A stretch of DNA of 64,000 nt from Zhengitettix transpicula (Eukaryota; Arthropoda; Insecta; Orthoptera; Tetrigidae). The stretch lies in assembly GCA_037074705.1 (NCBI GenBank), contig CM073590.1:223082246-223146245 (forward strand), read 5' to 3'. Below, in pieces: positions 50,301 to 59,979 of this stretch (positions are counted from its first letter, which is position 1; each line of letters starts with the position of its first letter). The position numbers and the translations under genes were made by a program. Below the pieces are notes generated by a model. It was given only the letters and a program-made list of their open reading frames with translations. It made no database searches and had not been told where the DNA came from.

Positions 50301-51117
50301 TATTCATTACATATTTAAAATGATAAAAAGAGTTAAAAAAATAAAACTTAATAACTCACTACATATTTAATTACCAACTTAAGTTGAATATAAACCAGAC
50401 TTTTAGTTTCAAATCCATGACAAAGAATAAATCAATTCTTTGGTGAACTCATCCTTGAGCCGATAAGATAAAGTTGTTTCGTGAGGGAAACATGACGATA
50501 TAAACATCATTGTCTAGTGTTCAATGGACTCCACCTGTTATTTCGAATGGAGATGAGTCAGAATAAGTAGTATTCGTGCAATAAAAAATGTTTCACCAAA
50601 TTTCTTTTCCGAAAAGAAACTCGGTTCGATTACAAAATTGTGCATCTGATTTACACTCAGCATTCTAGAAGGTTCTACAGTGGCTTAAATGTAAACGGGA
50701 CTGTCACTAATCAGGTTAATGATCCCCCGAAACTAATACCTCTAATATCGGTTATTTTTGATATTTTATTATTAATCCCTTCTCTCCTCACGCCCCCGAT
50801 CCACCCACACTGATATGAAAGTAATTACCCAATCCATTCGTCCGCTCAAAAGGATTCTTGCCCAATGTGGGAGCAAGATCTCGAGTAGCGAACACATTTC
50901 CCTCGTCCATCACATCATCCTCGTCTCAAACGACGATGTTCTGGATTACTTCTATTTCTCAGTTTGAACGATCCCACATGATCCCATGACGGTGCCACTA
51001 GTTTTTCCATATTTCCTCGAGTGGGAAGAGCCAATGGTCGAGGTCGCGTGTCGCGTGTGAGGGCTCCTAGGGCAGGGTTGCAAGCCAAGGTGTGGACGAG
51101 GTGTGTGCCTGTTGCAG
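50301..51117. other. Intronic stretch upstream of the candidate exon
   Basis: AT-rich to about 50,900, then GC-enriched towards the acceptor at 51117. No other feature. Confidence 0.4.
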
Positions 51118-51243
51118 CTGCTCCGTGTGGAGAGGCGTACACGTGGTGCGTCTGGAAGGCCGCTACGTGCAGACCTGGCAGCCCTGGTCGCCGTCCCTGC
51201 ACTGCCTGTGGCGCGGCGTCACCGTCGTCAAGATCTTAGGCCG
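51118..51243 (+). CDS. Candidate internal exon, Trp-rich segment
   Basis: Preceded by TGTTGCAG (AG at 51116-51117) and followed by CCG|GTGTGT (GT at 51244). Joined to either upstream phase-2 donor, the frame reads CSVWRGVHVVRLEGRYVQTW, then QPWSPSLHCLWRGVTVVKIL and GR, 42 codons with no stop, and exits in phase 2, matching the acceptor at 63546. It looks like a structured beta-rich segment, unlike the disordered neighbours. The GC-rich composition matches the other exons and contrasts with the AT-rich intron. The donor is not ideal and other frames are also open, so it could be an optional exon. No family recognised. Confidence 0.55.
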
Positions 51244-51711
51244 GTGTGTGCGAGTGTGCATGCTGTCTTGTGTTGTGTGTGTGTCGCCTACACCCCCGCA
51301 CCTCTTTCGTTTCAGCCGCCTGCTGCGGCTCCGTGTCTCAGGCACGAATTCACTTGCGGCCAACACGCTGATTGCGCTCGATGTGTTTACAAGCCTGTCG
51401 ACAATAACACTAAAACGTGTTTACGAGGACGCTCAAATTGTAAGGTGTTAATGATGCTTCCCCTGCGAATATCCGAATACCTGTTTTTAAGAAAGAAATC
51501 GAATACCATTGGCACATTTATAACTAAATGTATACTTTACTATCTCGTTGGTAAAATTCACAACTACTAGTAAATCCCTTGGAAAACCATTCTAGCCGCT
51601 TCGAAGCGGAATGATCAAGTTTTTCCTTTTTATAAGAACAAAATATTATGTTATCTTTAAATTAAAATGGTTCCGGAAATAATATTTAATCTGCGCTTTT
51701 TAAAAGAAAAA

Positions 51712-52070
51712 ATTGAGGATACTCCACGCTGTGGCAATTTCCCTATAATATCATAGAAGGGTATAGAGATTGGGGATACGGAAAATAAAGCAATGATTTA
51801 TTAGGGTTATTAGGGTCCCCGGATGCTACCATGCAGTCGCCTACAGAAACCTGTGTCAAGGAGGTCGGGCTCTCGGTGTTTGTCCCACGCCCTTCAGATG
51901 ACTGTAGTTGGGGTTCTTTGTTCAAACGCAGCATTGCCGTCTCCATGCCTCGGCCAGTCTGCGACTCCGGTGCATTTACATATCAAAACTGTCTCGGCTT
52001 ATGAGTACCTTAGTTTAGAACCTGGGAGAGAAGAAAAACATAATCGTAGCGTGCTCTCTCCTCCTAATTC
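51712..52070 (-). mobile_element. Retroposon family R, old copy
   Basis: Diverged blocks in family order: GTGGCAATTTCCCTATAATA, GGGTCCCCGGATGCTACC, TTTGTCCCACGCCCTTCAGA, AACGCAGCATTGCCGTCTCC and AGTACCTTAGTTTAGAACCT. The T-run is lost and there are several gaps. Confidence 0.7.
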
Positions 52071-53027
52071 TTCCACGGTCTTCGCATTTTGTGCGCGAAG
52101 ACTGAAATATTGACTTCGAGAATTGACAATCCATAAAGCCTCATTGTTATCCATAATGGCATTCTGGGCACTTGCTAGTTCGTCAAAAATCCAACTGAGG
52201 CCCTACAAGTAGTGCGGTCAAGTTCTCAGGTCTCATAATTTAATTCTCGGAACTGTAAGAAGATTTAGTTGAGCCTAAAATATTATACTGACACTTGTGA
52301 AAAGGGAAAAACTAATTGGCAGCATCGGTTTAGGCGCGCCATTTTCCTACAAATCATCCCACAACTATGAGCATGCATTTTTCAATTTTTCACAATTTTA
52401 TAGTATTTTTTTTTTGGAATGGGAATTTGTAATGGAAATATGTAGAAACTAGTGATAAATCATGTTTTGAGAATTTTTTTGCTGTTTTGTTAGCAAGACC
52501 TACTCACTTCGGTCTGTTTAGTACAAAATAGTAATATGGATGACACGAAAGTATCGCAGATTCCAGGTGTTAAGTATAAGGATACTCACGTGTAATTAAT
52601 TTGTACAAGTTTTGGGTTTTTCATGTTATATATAAATTAACGACTAATTTAGGAGGGTGTTTTGTCAACGACGAAAGCAGGTTTTATTCATTTGTGTCCG
52701 AGATTGAAACTCTGTGAGTCCTTCAGATTTGTTTCCAAAACAAGCGTTAACTTTCCAGAAACATGGAATTCTCACTCACTTCAATGCTATTTTAATTTTT
52801 CAATTACCTACAGTGGAAAATATTTGTTTCCCAATTATTTTTGAGGATTCGAAAATTTTCAAGTCATAAAGTAGTTGTAACTAAAGTAACCATGGAGTGT
52901 TGGAGACCAACGTTATGAAACACTGCAATTAATGACGCGGATTGTGGTCTTATGAACCACCAGATGTAAAAGAAATATTCACATATTACTTACTCTGTTG
53001 TAACAATGACCATATTATTAAAAATGC
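52071..53027. other. AT-rich intronic stretch, nothing recognisable
   Basis: No supported gene, repeat family or RNA. Confidence 0.4.
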
Positions 53028-53308
53028 ACGGTCTTACGTCATAAAATTATGTTTATTAAAGAAATATTAAGTAAACGACGTTTCGTCCCCTATTTAGGAC
53101 TCTTCAGGTGTAATAATTATGTATGTAATTCATGCAAAACAATGAAGTTTCATTTCAGTCGCCACAAGCAAGGCACATTGCGTCTCAATTGTTTTACGTG
53201 ATCTATATATAAAATTATTAAATCTGAAGATATGCTAAATAGAGGACGAAACGTCGATGATTTAATGTTTTGTTAATAAACAATTTTCTGACATAAGGCC
53301 GTATATTT
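53028..53308. repeat. Inverted-repeat element with hammerhead-like cores in both arms
   Basis: The left arm (CGGTCTTACGTCATAAAATT, ATGTTTATTAAAG, AAACGACGTTTCGTCCCCTA, TTCAGG) is mirrored by the right arm (CTGAAGA, GGACGAAACGTCGATGATTT, TTAATAAACAATTTTCTGAC, ATAAGGCCG). Each arm read towards its own outer end gives CTGAAGA, spacer, GAAACGTCG: 53076-53107 on minus, with a perfect GTCC/GGAC stem, and 53224-53256 on plus, with a damaged stem. No open frame. Confidence 0.8.
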
Positions 53309-53839
53309 TTTTATTTATATTATTGTGATGGTCAGAAATGTTTTATAATTGTTATAGTAACAATTTTTCATACTGTATATTATTCATAATGTTTACCGAG
53401 TCGTGCTGCTTCTTTCTGGCTTGGCCGAAGTGCCTTTCTTCTTCAGGTCGTCTGCTGTATTATTATGTATAACGTGCCGTAAATTTTTGCACGAGTGTAT
53501 TCGTCGATCTTTATTAATTTACGTCGCCCCCCGAGATAATAGATTCCATAGCAACCGAGTTATGCGTCGGGGAAATGGCTGTATCAATGGAAGTGCGTAT
53601 TACGTTGCGATTATTGATCCGTTATTGATTTCAACTGAGTAGTGAAGACTTGCGATGTTACACGACAACAGCAATACAGATGATGATGTTTGGAAAACGT
53701 AAATAATCCCCTCAAAAGCGGAAAGAGCCGTCGTGAATGTTCGATTAATTGTTCCGTTCCGAGGGACGCGTCTGCGAGCCTGACTAATGTTCCAACGCAC
53801 TTTCCCCTAATATCATCCCCCTTCCTCGCCACCCCATGG
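53309..53839. other. Intronic stretch, nothing recognisable
   Basis: Open frames of 66-79 codons on both strands at 53,403-53,832 lack domains. Confidence 0.35.
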
Positions 53840-53965
53840 TGACTTTAGGGATCGACCTTCCAGTTATATATAGGTCTTAGAGGGGCGCAAGTTTGAATTC
53901 CCGCGGATGGGACCAAGGGACAGCCCCAGGGTTTCCCAAGGGACGCAACCCCCCACGAAACCGGC
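53840..53965 (+). repeat. Possible SINE-like B-box remnant
   Basis: GCGCAAGTTTGAATTCCCGC at 53886 resembles a pol III B box with part of its stem, followed by GC-rich sequence with C-runs. No A box was identified upstream. Confidence 0.25.
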
Positions 53966-54438
53966 CACTAATATAATTTCTGTAAAACCAACACGGGGCG
54001 GTTGTATACACCGACGGCGTTCCTAATAAAGTAAAGATATCAATGAAAATTAATTTGAGGGAGAAACAGGTCTCGTGACTGTTTTATGGGCTCGATTTGC
54101 CTGCCCCCTGATTTAAATCTTACACTCGAGAACTTTGTTCTCCAGTTTGACTTACTTAATTTGAAATTAATGAAGAGAGACAATTCGTAAAAAAAAATAG
54201 GCTATACGGAAGCTCGAGTAGCAAGGACTAAATACTGGATTGCTACAAATAATAAATTCTCGCAGTGTACAAGATCGTTTACTACGAAAAAAACTCACTT
54301 CACAGAAATAATTTAGTAGACTCCAATGTCTGGAAACATAATAGGACGACTACGTATACAAACTTTATTACAAACCAACTGGAATGAATAAATATTTTAA
54401 ACATAAAACGTAAATATTTATAGAAATAAAAAAATTTT

Positions 54439-54655
54439 ACGTCTGATAGTACATTAATTAATAATAAAAAAGATTGACTAATTCAGACAAAATATGGAAA
54501 TGGCTTTTGAGTTTTGTCAACTGACGAGTGCAGTTGTGTCGCCCTAGGCTCTTCTTAGCACCTGAAGAAAGGGACAAGGATCCCAGAAACGTTGTGTTGT
54601 ATTTATATTATCACCTATTTTGTCTGTATTTGGCTATATTATTTTATTATTTCTA
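54439..54655. repeat. Foldback element, family A, copy 5 (left arm reduced)
   Basis: Left end ACGTCTGAT with TTGACTAATTCAGACAAAAT. The apex GTTTTGTCAACTGACGAGTG matches copy 4. The right arm GCACCTGAAGAAAGGGACAA to ATTTTGTCTGTATTTGGCTA is complete. The core at 54562-54590 (plus) is CTGAAGA, a perfect GGGA/TCCC stem, GAAAC. Confidence 0.85.
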
Positions 54656-54901
54656 GAAATATAGTGGGAAAAAAATCATTTATGTGTCCACCATAGTTTC
54701 AATCAAGTGCTACGAGCTATATTTATCTGGCGAATTTATTTATTAATTCATTAATTTTTCATTTTGTTATTAATTTCCGCTTTTTTTTTAAAAAAAATAA
54801 TTTTGATATTTAACATATATTTGTTCATTCCTCAGATGCGTCAGCAGCAATTAATTCAGGTTATAATTTTATTTTATTCTGAATGCAGTTTTTCTCAGTG
54901 T

Positions 54902-55044
54902 AAAAAATGAATAAAATCATCTTGGGTTTCTAATCGTGTGAAAAATTGTATGCGCGACGTTCCGATGACGTTCACTGTCATTGAAACGTCGTGCATACAA
55001 TTTTTCACTCGGTTAGAAACCCAAGATGATTTTATTCATTTTTT
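54902..55044. repeat. Near-perfect palindromic element
   Basis: Arms of about 60 bp differ at only about three positions (54902-54961 versus 54983-55044). They share AAAATGAATAAAATCATCTT, GGGTTTCTAA and GTGAAAAATTGTATGC. The centre reads CCGATGACGTTCACTGTCAT followed by TGAAACGTCG, again a GATGA...GAAAC arrangement. The high arm identity suggests a young or gene-converted element. Confidence 0.85.
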
Positions 55045-55829
55045 ATTCTAGTGTATTGAATGTTTCGCTTTCAATGTTCTTCTAAAAATTTGAGCTTATA
55101 TTGTTATTAATCAGACTAATGCTCGTACGACAGCTTAATTAGCAAGATTATGACGTACAATGTGTAAAATGGTGTCCTTGTCTCTCTGACTTCGGTGATG
55201 AAAATTTTGAATGGTTTTAGGGATGATAATGCGGCAAATCGGAAATATATCTGACGGTTAGATATCACTCTGGATGATAACTTTATGTTAGTACTCGTAC
55301 TCCTCAAATTTTAATTTGTGTAAGTGCACCGACTGTAGATTGGATGCAGTCTCTCCAGAAACTGATGGCGGCTTGAGATTGGCTCTCTAACTTGATATTC
55401 AGGGGGCTGCAGCTACGAGAAAACTTGCGTTGAATGGCAATTCGACAGGGTGAATCCTGAACTCTGCTGAGTTGCCGAAGGCGCTGGAACGTGTCGAAAA
55501 CTTTATCGTTATAATCATTTTCGTCTTAAAAATGGCAGGAGCTACACAGAAATAACCTGGATATATGAAACTTGCTGATATTTTATTTGGGTTTCCGATC
55601 AACATGAACGCACACACTTTAATTTATCCCCATCTTTTATTGGACATGTTTTATTCACTAGCATTTAAAAGTATAAGCACACGACAAAAATAATAAAGGA
55701 AAATTTTTACACAATCATTATAATACCTATTTAACTCGAAACTATTAGGAACTATATTTTTAGGGTTAAATTAAAGGCCGAAAACAGACAGGGCAGAATC
55801 TAGAACTTAAACCCATACCTAACAACATA
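55045..55829. other. Intronic stretch, nothing recognisable
   Basis: Open frames of 63-72 codons on the minus strand lack domains. Confidence 0.35.
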
Positions 55830-56241
55830 ATACACTACGTTTAATTCACGTATCGTGGACCTCAACAGGTGAGCATAACACTTTGGACGTCAACCTAAGA
55901 AACGTTAGCAAAGAGAGTAATGCATCATGGATACTGCTTAGTCCTCCTGTGTCACTTTGGACGTAAATGATTCGAATGATTTCAGATTTTTGTCATGATA
56001 CTCACACTCATTACCTACAATCTTAGTATTTTCAATATCAAACTTATGGTTGATCGGAGCACAATGTTTAGTTAGTTATCCACTGGAATTAGTTTTCAAA
56101 GCTCTTTTAGTTTTACCTATATAACCAGAAGGGCAACTCTTGCATACTATTTTCTGTTTATCATGACAACTGATCAGGCCTTTGCCATTTTTAATGAGTA
56201 GAAATAGTGAGTTGGTGGATTTGTATATGATCTTGACATAT
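55830..56241 (-). pseudogene. Penelope-like element remnant (GIY-YIG endonuclease)
   Basis: The minus strand from 56241 down to 55938 reads in one frame with a single internal stop: IVCKSCPSGYIGKTKRALKT, a stop after NSSG, then LTKHCAPINHKFDIENTKIV and GNECEYHDKNLKSFESF. This is the C-terminal GIY-YIG domain of PLEs (Cys pair, YIG.TKR.LKT, then a KH..INH.FD strand). Further down, 55852-55878 has the terminal CCTGTTGAGGTCCACGATAC segment also found by the 13.6 kb PLE. The frame above is cut by the RTE fragment at 56242-56670. Non-functional. Confidence 0.8.
56224..56241. repeat. Target-site duplication, left copy
   Basis: TATATGATCTTGACATAT flanks the RTE-like fragment. It matches 56671-56688 with one mismatch. 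Confidence 0.85.
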
Positions 56242-56670
56242 CTTCTTCTTCTTTTATTGGCACTATAACCCAATGTGAGTTTTGGCCTTATTAACAATTT
56301 TCTTCCATTCCGTCCTCTCCTGTGTTAGTCTCCGCCATCCTCTTACTTTCATGGTTTGAATATCCTTCTCGATGTCATCTACCCATCTTGTCCGGGGTCT
56401 CCCCCTTTTCCTCCTCCCACTTGGCTTCCAGTCCATAATCCGTCTAGGTGTTCTGCTTCCATCCATCCTAAGTACGTGTCCCATCCAGGCCAACCTTCTG
56501 CTCTTGATAAACCTAACAATGTCCTCGTTATTCATGAGCTGGTCTAGTTCTCTGTTTGTTCTAATTCTCCATTCGTACATACAGGTCCGTATATCCTTCT
56601 CAGTATCTTGCGTTCAAATATTCTGAGTAAGTGCTTATAATTATTATTAAGGGTCCTCGTTCCACAACCG
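56242..56670 (-). pseudogene. 5'-truncated RTE-like retrotransposon (reverse transcriptase C-terminus)
   Basis: Minus-strand translation from 56580 to 56263 contains EWRIRTNRELDQLM, NNEDIVRFIKSRRLAWMGHV, LRMDGSRTPRRIMDW, GRRKRGRPRTRWVDDIEKDI and ends KTHIGL. This is the C-terminal region after the polymerase domain in RTE-like endonuclease/reverse transcriptases (R.RL.W.GHV.RM and RP.TRW.DD motifs). Further upstream (56670-56580), KHLLRIFERKILRRIYGPVC is in a different frame, so there is a frameshift near 56580. The 3' end carries a GAAGAAGAAG microsatellite tail, and an 18-bp target-site duplication flanks the fragment. It inserted into an older PLE remnant. Confidence 0.9.
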
Positions 56671-56688
56671 TATATATGATCTTGATAT
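56671..56688. repeat. Target-site duplication, right copy
   Basis: TATATGATCTTGATATAT; see the left copy. Confidence 0.85.
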
Positions 56689-57069
56689 ATTTTTACTTTA
56701 ATCTCCAGGAGGCAAGAATAAAACAGATTATTGAGTTAGCCCATCCTTAATTAAGAAACACAAAGTTAAGGACTTAAATACAATCAATAAAACATAATAG
56801 ACTGAAACCAGTGTCTGAGACAGAAAATATTGATACTATCAAGTAAAAGAGCGAAATGAGACTGACGCAGTTCCTGGAAGATTTGCCGAGCCGACATATG
56901 TTCCATTCGGGACGGCCATCGAAGATTTGAGAGAGTTCAGGAATGTTCTTATTGATTACAAGGACAACTCCGGGACGGTATTATTTCAAAAAATTCAAGG
57001 TAGATTCTACATAGTTTTATTCTTTTCTGAAATCTTCTATAAAAAGATATAATAATTTTTGTTCATTCA
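56689..57069. other. Intronic stretch, possibly the rest of the interrupted PLE remnant
   Basis: The flank beyond the RTE-like fragment should continue the PLE, but no reverse-transcriptase motif can be read. Confidence 0.3.
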
Positions 57070-57250
57070 TTGGGCTTTTGAAATTGTCAACTGAACTGTG
57101 CAGTTGTGTCGCTATAGGTTTTTGTGATTTTAGTTTTCTCAGCACCTGAAGAAAGGAACAAGGTTAGCAGTAACGATGTGTGGTATTTATATCACTTCTT
57201 TCGTCTGTATTTGGCTATTTTATCTTATTACTAATTTTCAAAATAGACGT
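57070..57250. repeat. Foldback family A, right-arm copy
   Basis: Apex GAAATTGTCAACTGAACTGT, then CACCTGAAGAAAGGAACAAG and GTGTGGTATTTATATCACTT, ending ATTTTCAAAATAGACGT. It carries an extra insertion (TTTTTGTGATTTTAGTTTTC) before the arm. The left arm is absent. Confidence 0.75.
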
Positions 57251-58792
57251 TTGTTTTTCATTATTTCATTTCCTCAAGATTCTATATAATTTTATTCGTA
57301 CTGTTAGCCTGAAGTTGAGGTTAGATTTCATGGCAACTGTCGCGAATCAGCTTATCGACCAAAATAACAACCAAGGTTTAGGCACTAATATCAGTCTATT
57401 TCGATATTTTCTACATGCCACATCATTCCCATCTCTCACTCTCGTATCTATTTTAAATAGATATGTTTTTCATTACTATTAATTTTATTTTCATCGAATA
57501 CTTTTTGTCCATAAATATATTAATAGAGATGGCCAATTATCTATTTAAAAATTACGATTCAAGTTTTAAATTCTTATTTAATTTTTTCCACCTTCTCATT
57601 ATACATTACCTCCCTAGTGGAGTTAAACCGTACTACAATAGAACACAATAAAGCGTGACCTGCTTTATTCAGTTTTTCTTTAAATATCGGCATAGAATTC
57701 CCCTTATAAATGCCATCTGTTTAACAGAATCTTTCATGTCGTTACGAAAGGCGAACTGTGGTATTTTTTACAATTTTAGTATCTAGAGAAAATATTTATA
57801 TTTTTTTAGGTTTTCTTTCTCAGTACCTACTTAATTTATTCTTACGTAATGTTACCAATTAGAAAATTCCTTATAAAGCATTATCAGCTTAGACCAGTTT
57901 TATTTGTAGCAAAATTCGCATTTCAATTCGAAATAAAACGTAACGTGAAAATAAATAAGAAGCTTTGTTTAGGTGCACCTATTTTTGGGTTCAAATAAAA
58001 CGCTCCAATAAGGATATTCCTTTACAACGCGAGGACTACGTCATCATTACGAACACCTAAGGCAAATACGGAAGCTAGGGGCCTTTAGCAATCTTCTTAG
58101 TTACCAAATACATGGCGTTAGGTGTATAATGTGCAGTGACATGTAAAGAATGTTAAGAAATCAATATGTAATTGCAATTTATTTATTGACGAAGTTAGTA
58201 GCGGGACACATTGGTTTACGTCATAACCGGCTTCTTGAAACCGACGTCACTTTCTAATACGGAGTGACGAGATCGACCTCGCATTAAGGCTCCATTGAGA
58301 CGAAGATCGCTATCTCATTCCATCACGGCCCTTATCTCTGATCTATCACAGATCACAGCCAAATTGCTCCTTAATCTCTCCTTATTTGACATTGGACTTT
58401 CCTTCCAAATAGTAGCGTAGTCGTGAACGACAAACCTACTGACCTAAATGAGAACCAAGACATCGTGTCCGATGGAAATAGCCCCAGAACTTTTAAGAAT
58501 GCGAAGTAATGGAACGAGAACGGCCAATCCAAGGAGTAGCCTTCCCTTCAGAACGACGATGAACCACGCTCAATAAATCATTTTGCACAAGACAATGAAA
58601 ATACTGTTTCCGTTTCTGGCCTGTTGGGCCACATTTAGTGTCAGTCCGTTTCTCAAAGCTTCACTTGCAAAATAAAAAATATGATTATTACCAAAGATTC
58701 CTCAGTCTCGAAAACCAAAAATTATTATAACACCTATCTATTAGTCAGACAATAGATTAGAAAATGTAATACATGATTATGTATCAAACACA
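57251..58792. other. Intronic stretch, nothing recognisable
   Basis: GC-balanced at 58,200-58,600 without open frames of note. Hydrophobic AT-rich frames at 57,180-57,650 are composition artefacts. Confidence 0.4.
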
Positions 58793-58985
58793 ACGTTTCA
58801 TCTCTAATTGAGACATCTTCAGGTAAACATTTAATTTAATTCGTTCACTAATTTTTTTAATGAAATAAAATCTTACAAACATGAATTATAATACAGTTAT
58901 GCAACAAAATTAGGTAACGTATTTAATTGAATTTTTTCTCATGAAGAAGATAAAATTAGGGATGAAACGTTCTGCTTGTTAAATA
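58793..58985. repeat. Inverted-repeat element with hammerhead-like cores
   Basis: The left segment, read on the minus strand (58793-58822), is CTGAAGA, a GTCTC/GAGAT stem, GAAACGTTG. The right segment (58943-58978, plus) is ATGAAGA, a weaker stem, GAAACGTTC. The two are in inverted orientation around about 120 bp of AT-rich sequence. The outer borders are unclear. Confidence 0.65.
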
Positions 58986-59715
58986 ATATTTTTTTTGAAT
59001 AATGGACTGATGTTTTTCACATTTATTTAAAACGAACTAAGGTTAATGTAATTGTAAAAATTATTCTATAAATTATGGCCTCATCCACTGCAATAAATTT
59101 TTGCAAACTTGAGTGAGAATAAGTAAAAATTTTTATAAAGTGTATCACTCTTCAATTTTAAAATAATTCTTTCGGTTTTGCGAAATGTTTTTCCGATATC
59201 ATCCTGATAATGGAATTTAACATCAGCAGATACTTGCTTTCGGATAATGACAATTATAGTGATCGAAACGGTTTATAATATAAGAATTTAATTAATTTAA
59301 CCAAAAAGTTACTTATTTACATTATTTAGAGAAAAAAATAACAATTTTCAATTATCTAAAAGTGGGTTTCTAAATAAAGAAGTCCTAAATTTACGAACAG
59401 AATCACAATTGCTCATTTTATTTCACAACTAGTTAAGTTCTCTTAACCCTTTATCAAATGTACTTTTTCTGTGAAATCTAATCAAGACTTACTTGTGTCA
59501 AATTCGTCCTCAAATCTAACATTTTACAGGTTAATGTCATACTTTTAAGTTAAATAATTATTCAAATATGATGACAACAACTTATTGATGTATTTAAACG
59601 ACAAAACAGTTCAAACTTGCAACTAATTAAGCCTATTAATACGTTCATTCGAAACATAATAAAATTCAGAAAAACACTAATGAAAAAGTGGCAGAACAAC
59701 AGAATTACATAATTA
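58986..59715. other. AT-rich intronic stretch, nothing recognisable
   Basis: No supported feature. Confidence 0.4.
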
Positions 59716-59979
59716 TCAAAATTTTTTATTTTTTATTCCATATAAAAATCCTAGATTTCTATTTATTTTTCTACGAATATAATGTATATGAAAATCCATG
59801 TTCAGACTGTTATCTGACTTAATTCCTAAATATTGGGAAGGCAAAAGAATTTCATCAATGAATATAATTGTAAAAGATTTAACATTTTTCTTTTTACTTA
59901 GTAGTGTTTCTAGTAAAAAAACAAAATAGTAATAAACTACTAGAAGATTATTTTCTTGAACCGAAAGTGCTATTTTCAA
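59716..59979 (-). pseudogene. Possible non-LTR reverse transcriptase remnant
   Basis: The minus frame of 87 codons ends LPSQYLGIKSDNSLNMDFHI, then HYIRRKINRNLGFLYGIKNK. This resembles the segment just after the YADD motif in Jockey/CR1-like reverse transcriptases (YLG..ID..L.W..HI..I..K...LG.L). The catalytic YADD itself is not visible upstream. Low complexity and high AT content limit confidence. Confidence 0.5.

Larger units (their letters stand above)
1451..51117 (+). other. Intron 1 of the acidic-protein gene (about 49.7 kb)
   Basis: Donor GTGAGT at 1451; acceptor TTGCAG ending at 51117. Both sides are phase 2. It is filled with transposable-element remnants and AT-rich sequence, annotated separately. 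A candidate alternative first exon lies inside at about 25406-25521. If the 51118 exon is not real, the intron would extend to 63545, whose acceptor has the same phase. Confidence 0.6.

Noticed and set aside
51021..51570. Alternative frames through the 51 kb exon, including a 155-codon frame
   Set aside because: Only one frame agrees with phase 2 at both splice sites; the longer frames run into AT-rich intron sequence.
57180..57651. Hydrophobic open frames suggesting a membrane protein
   Set aside because: T-rich AT sequence gives Phe/Leu/Ile codons by composition; the first part overlaps a foldback arm.
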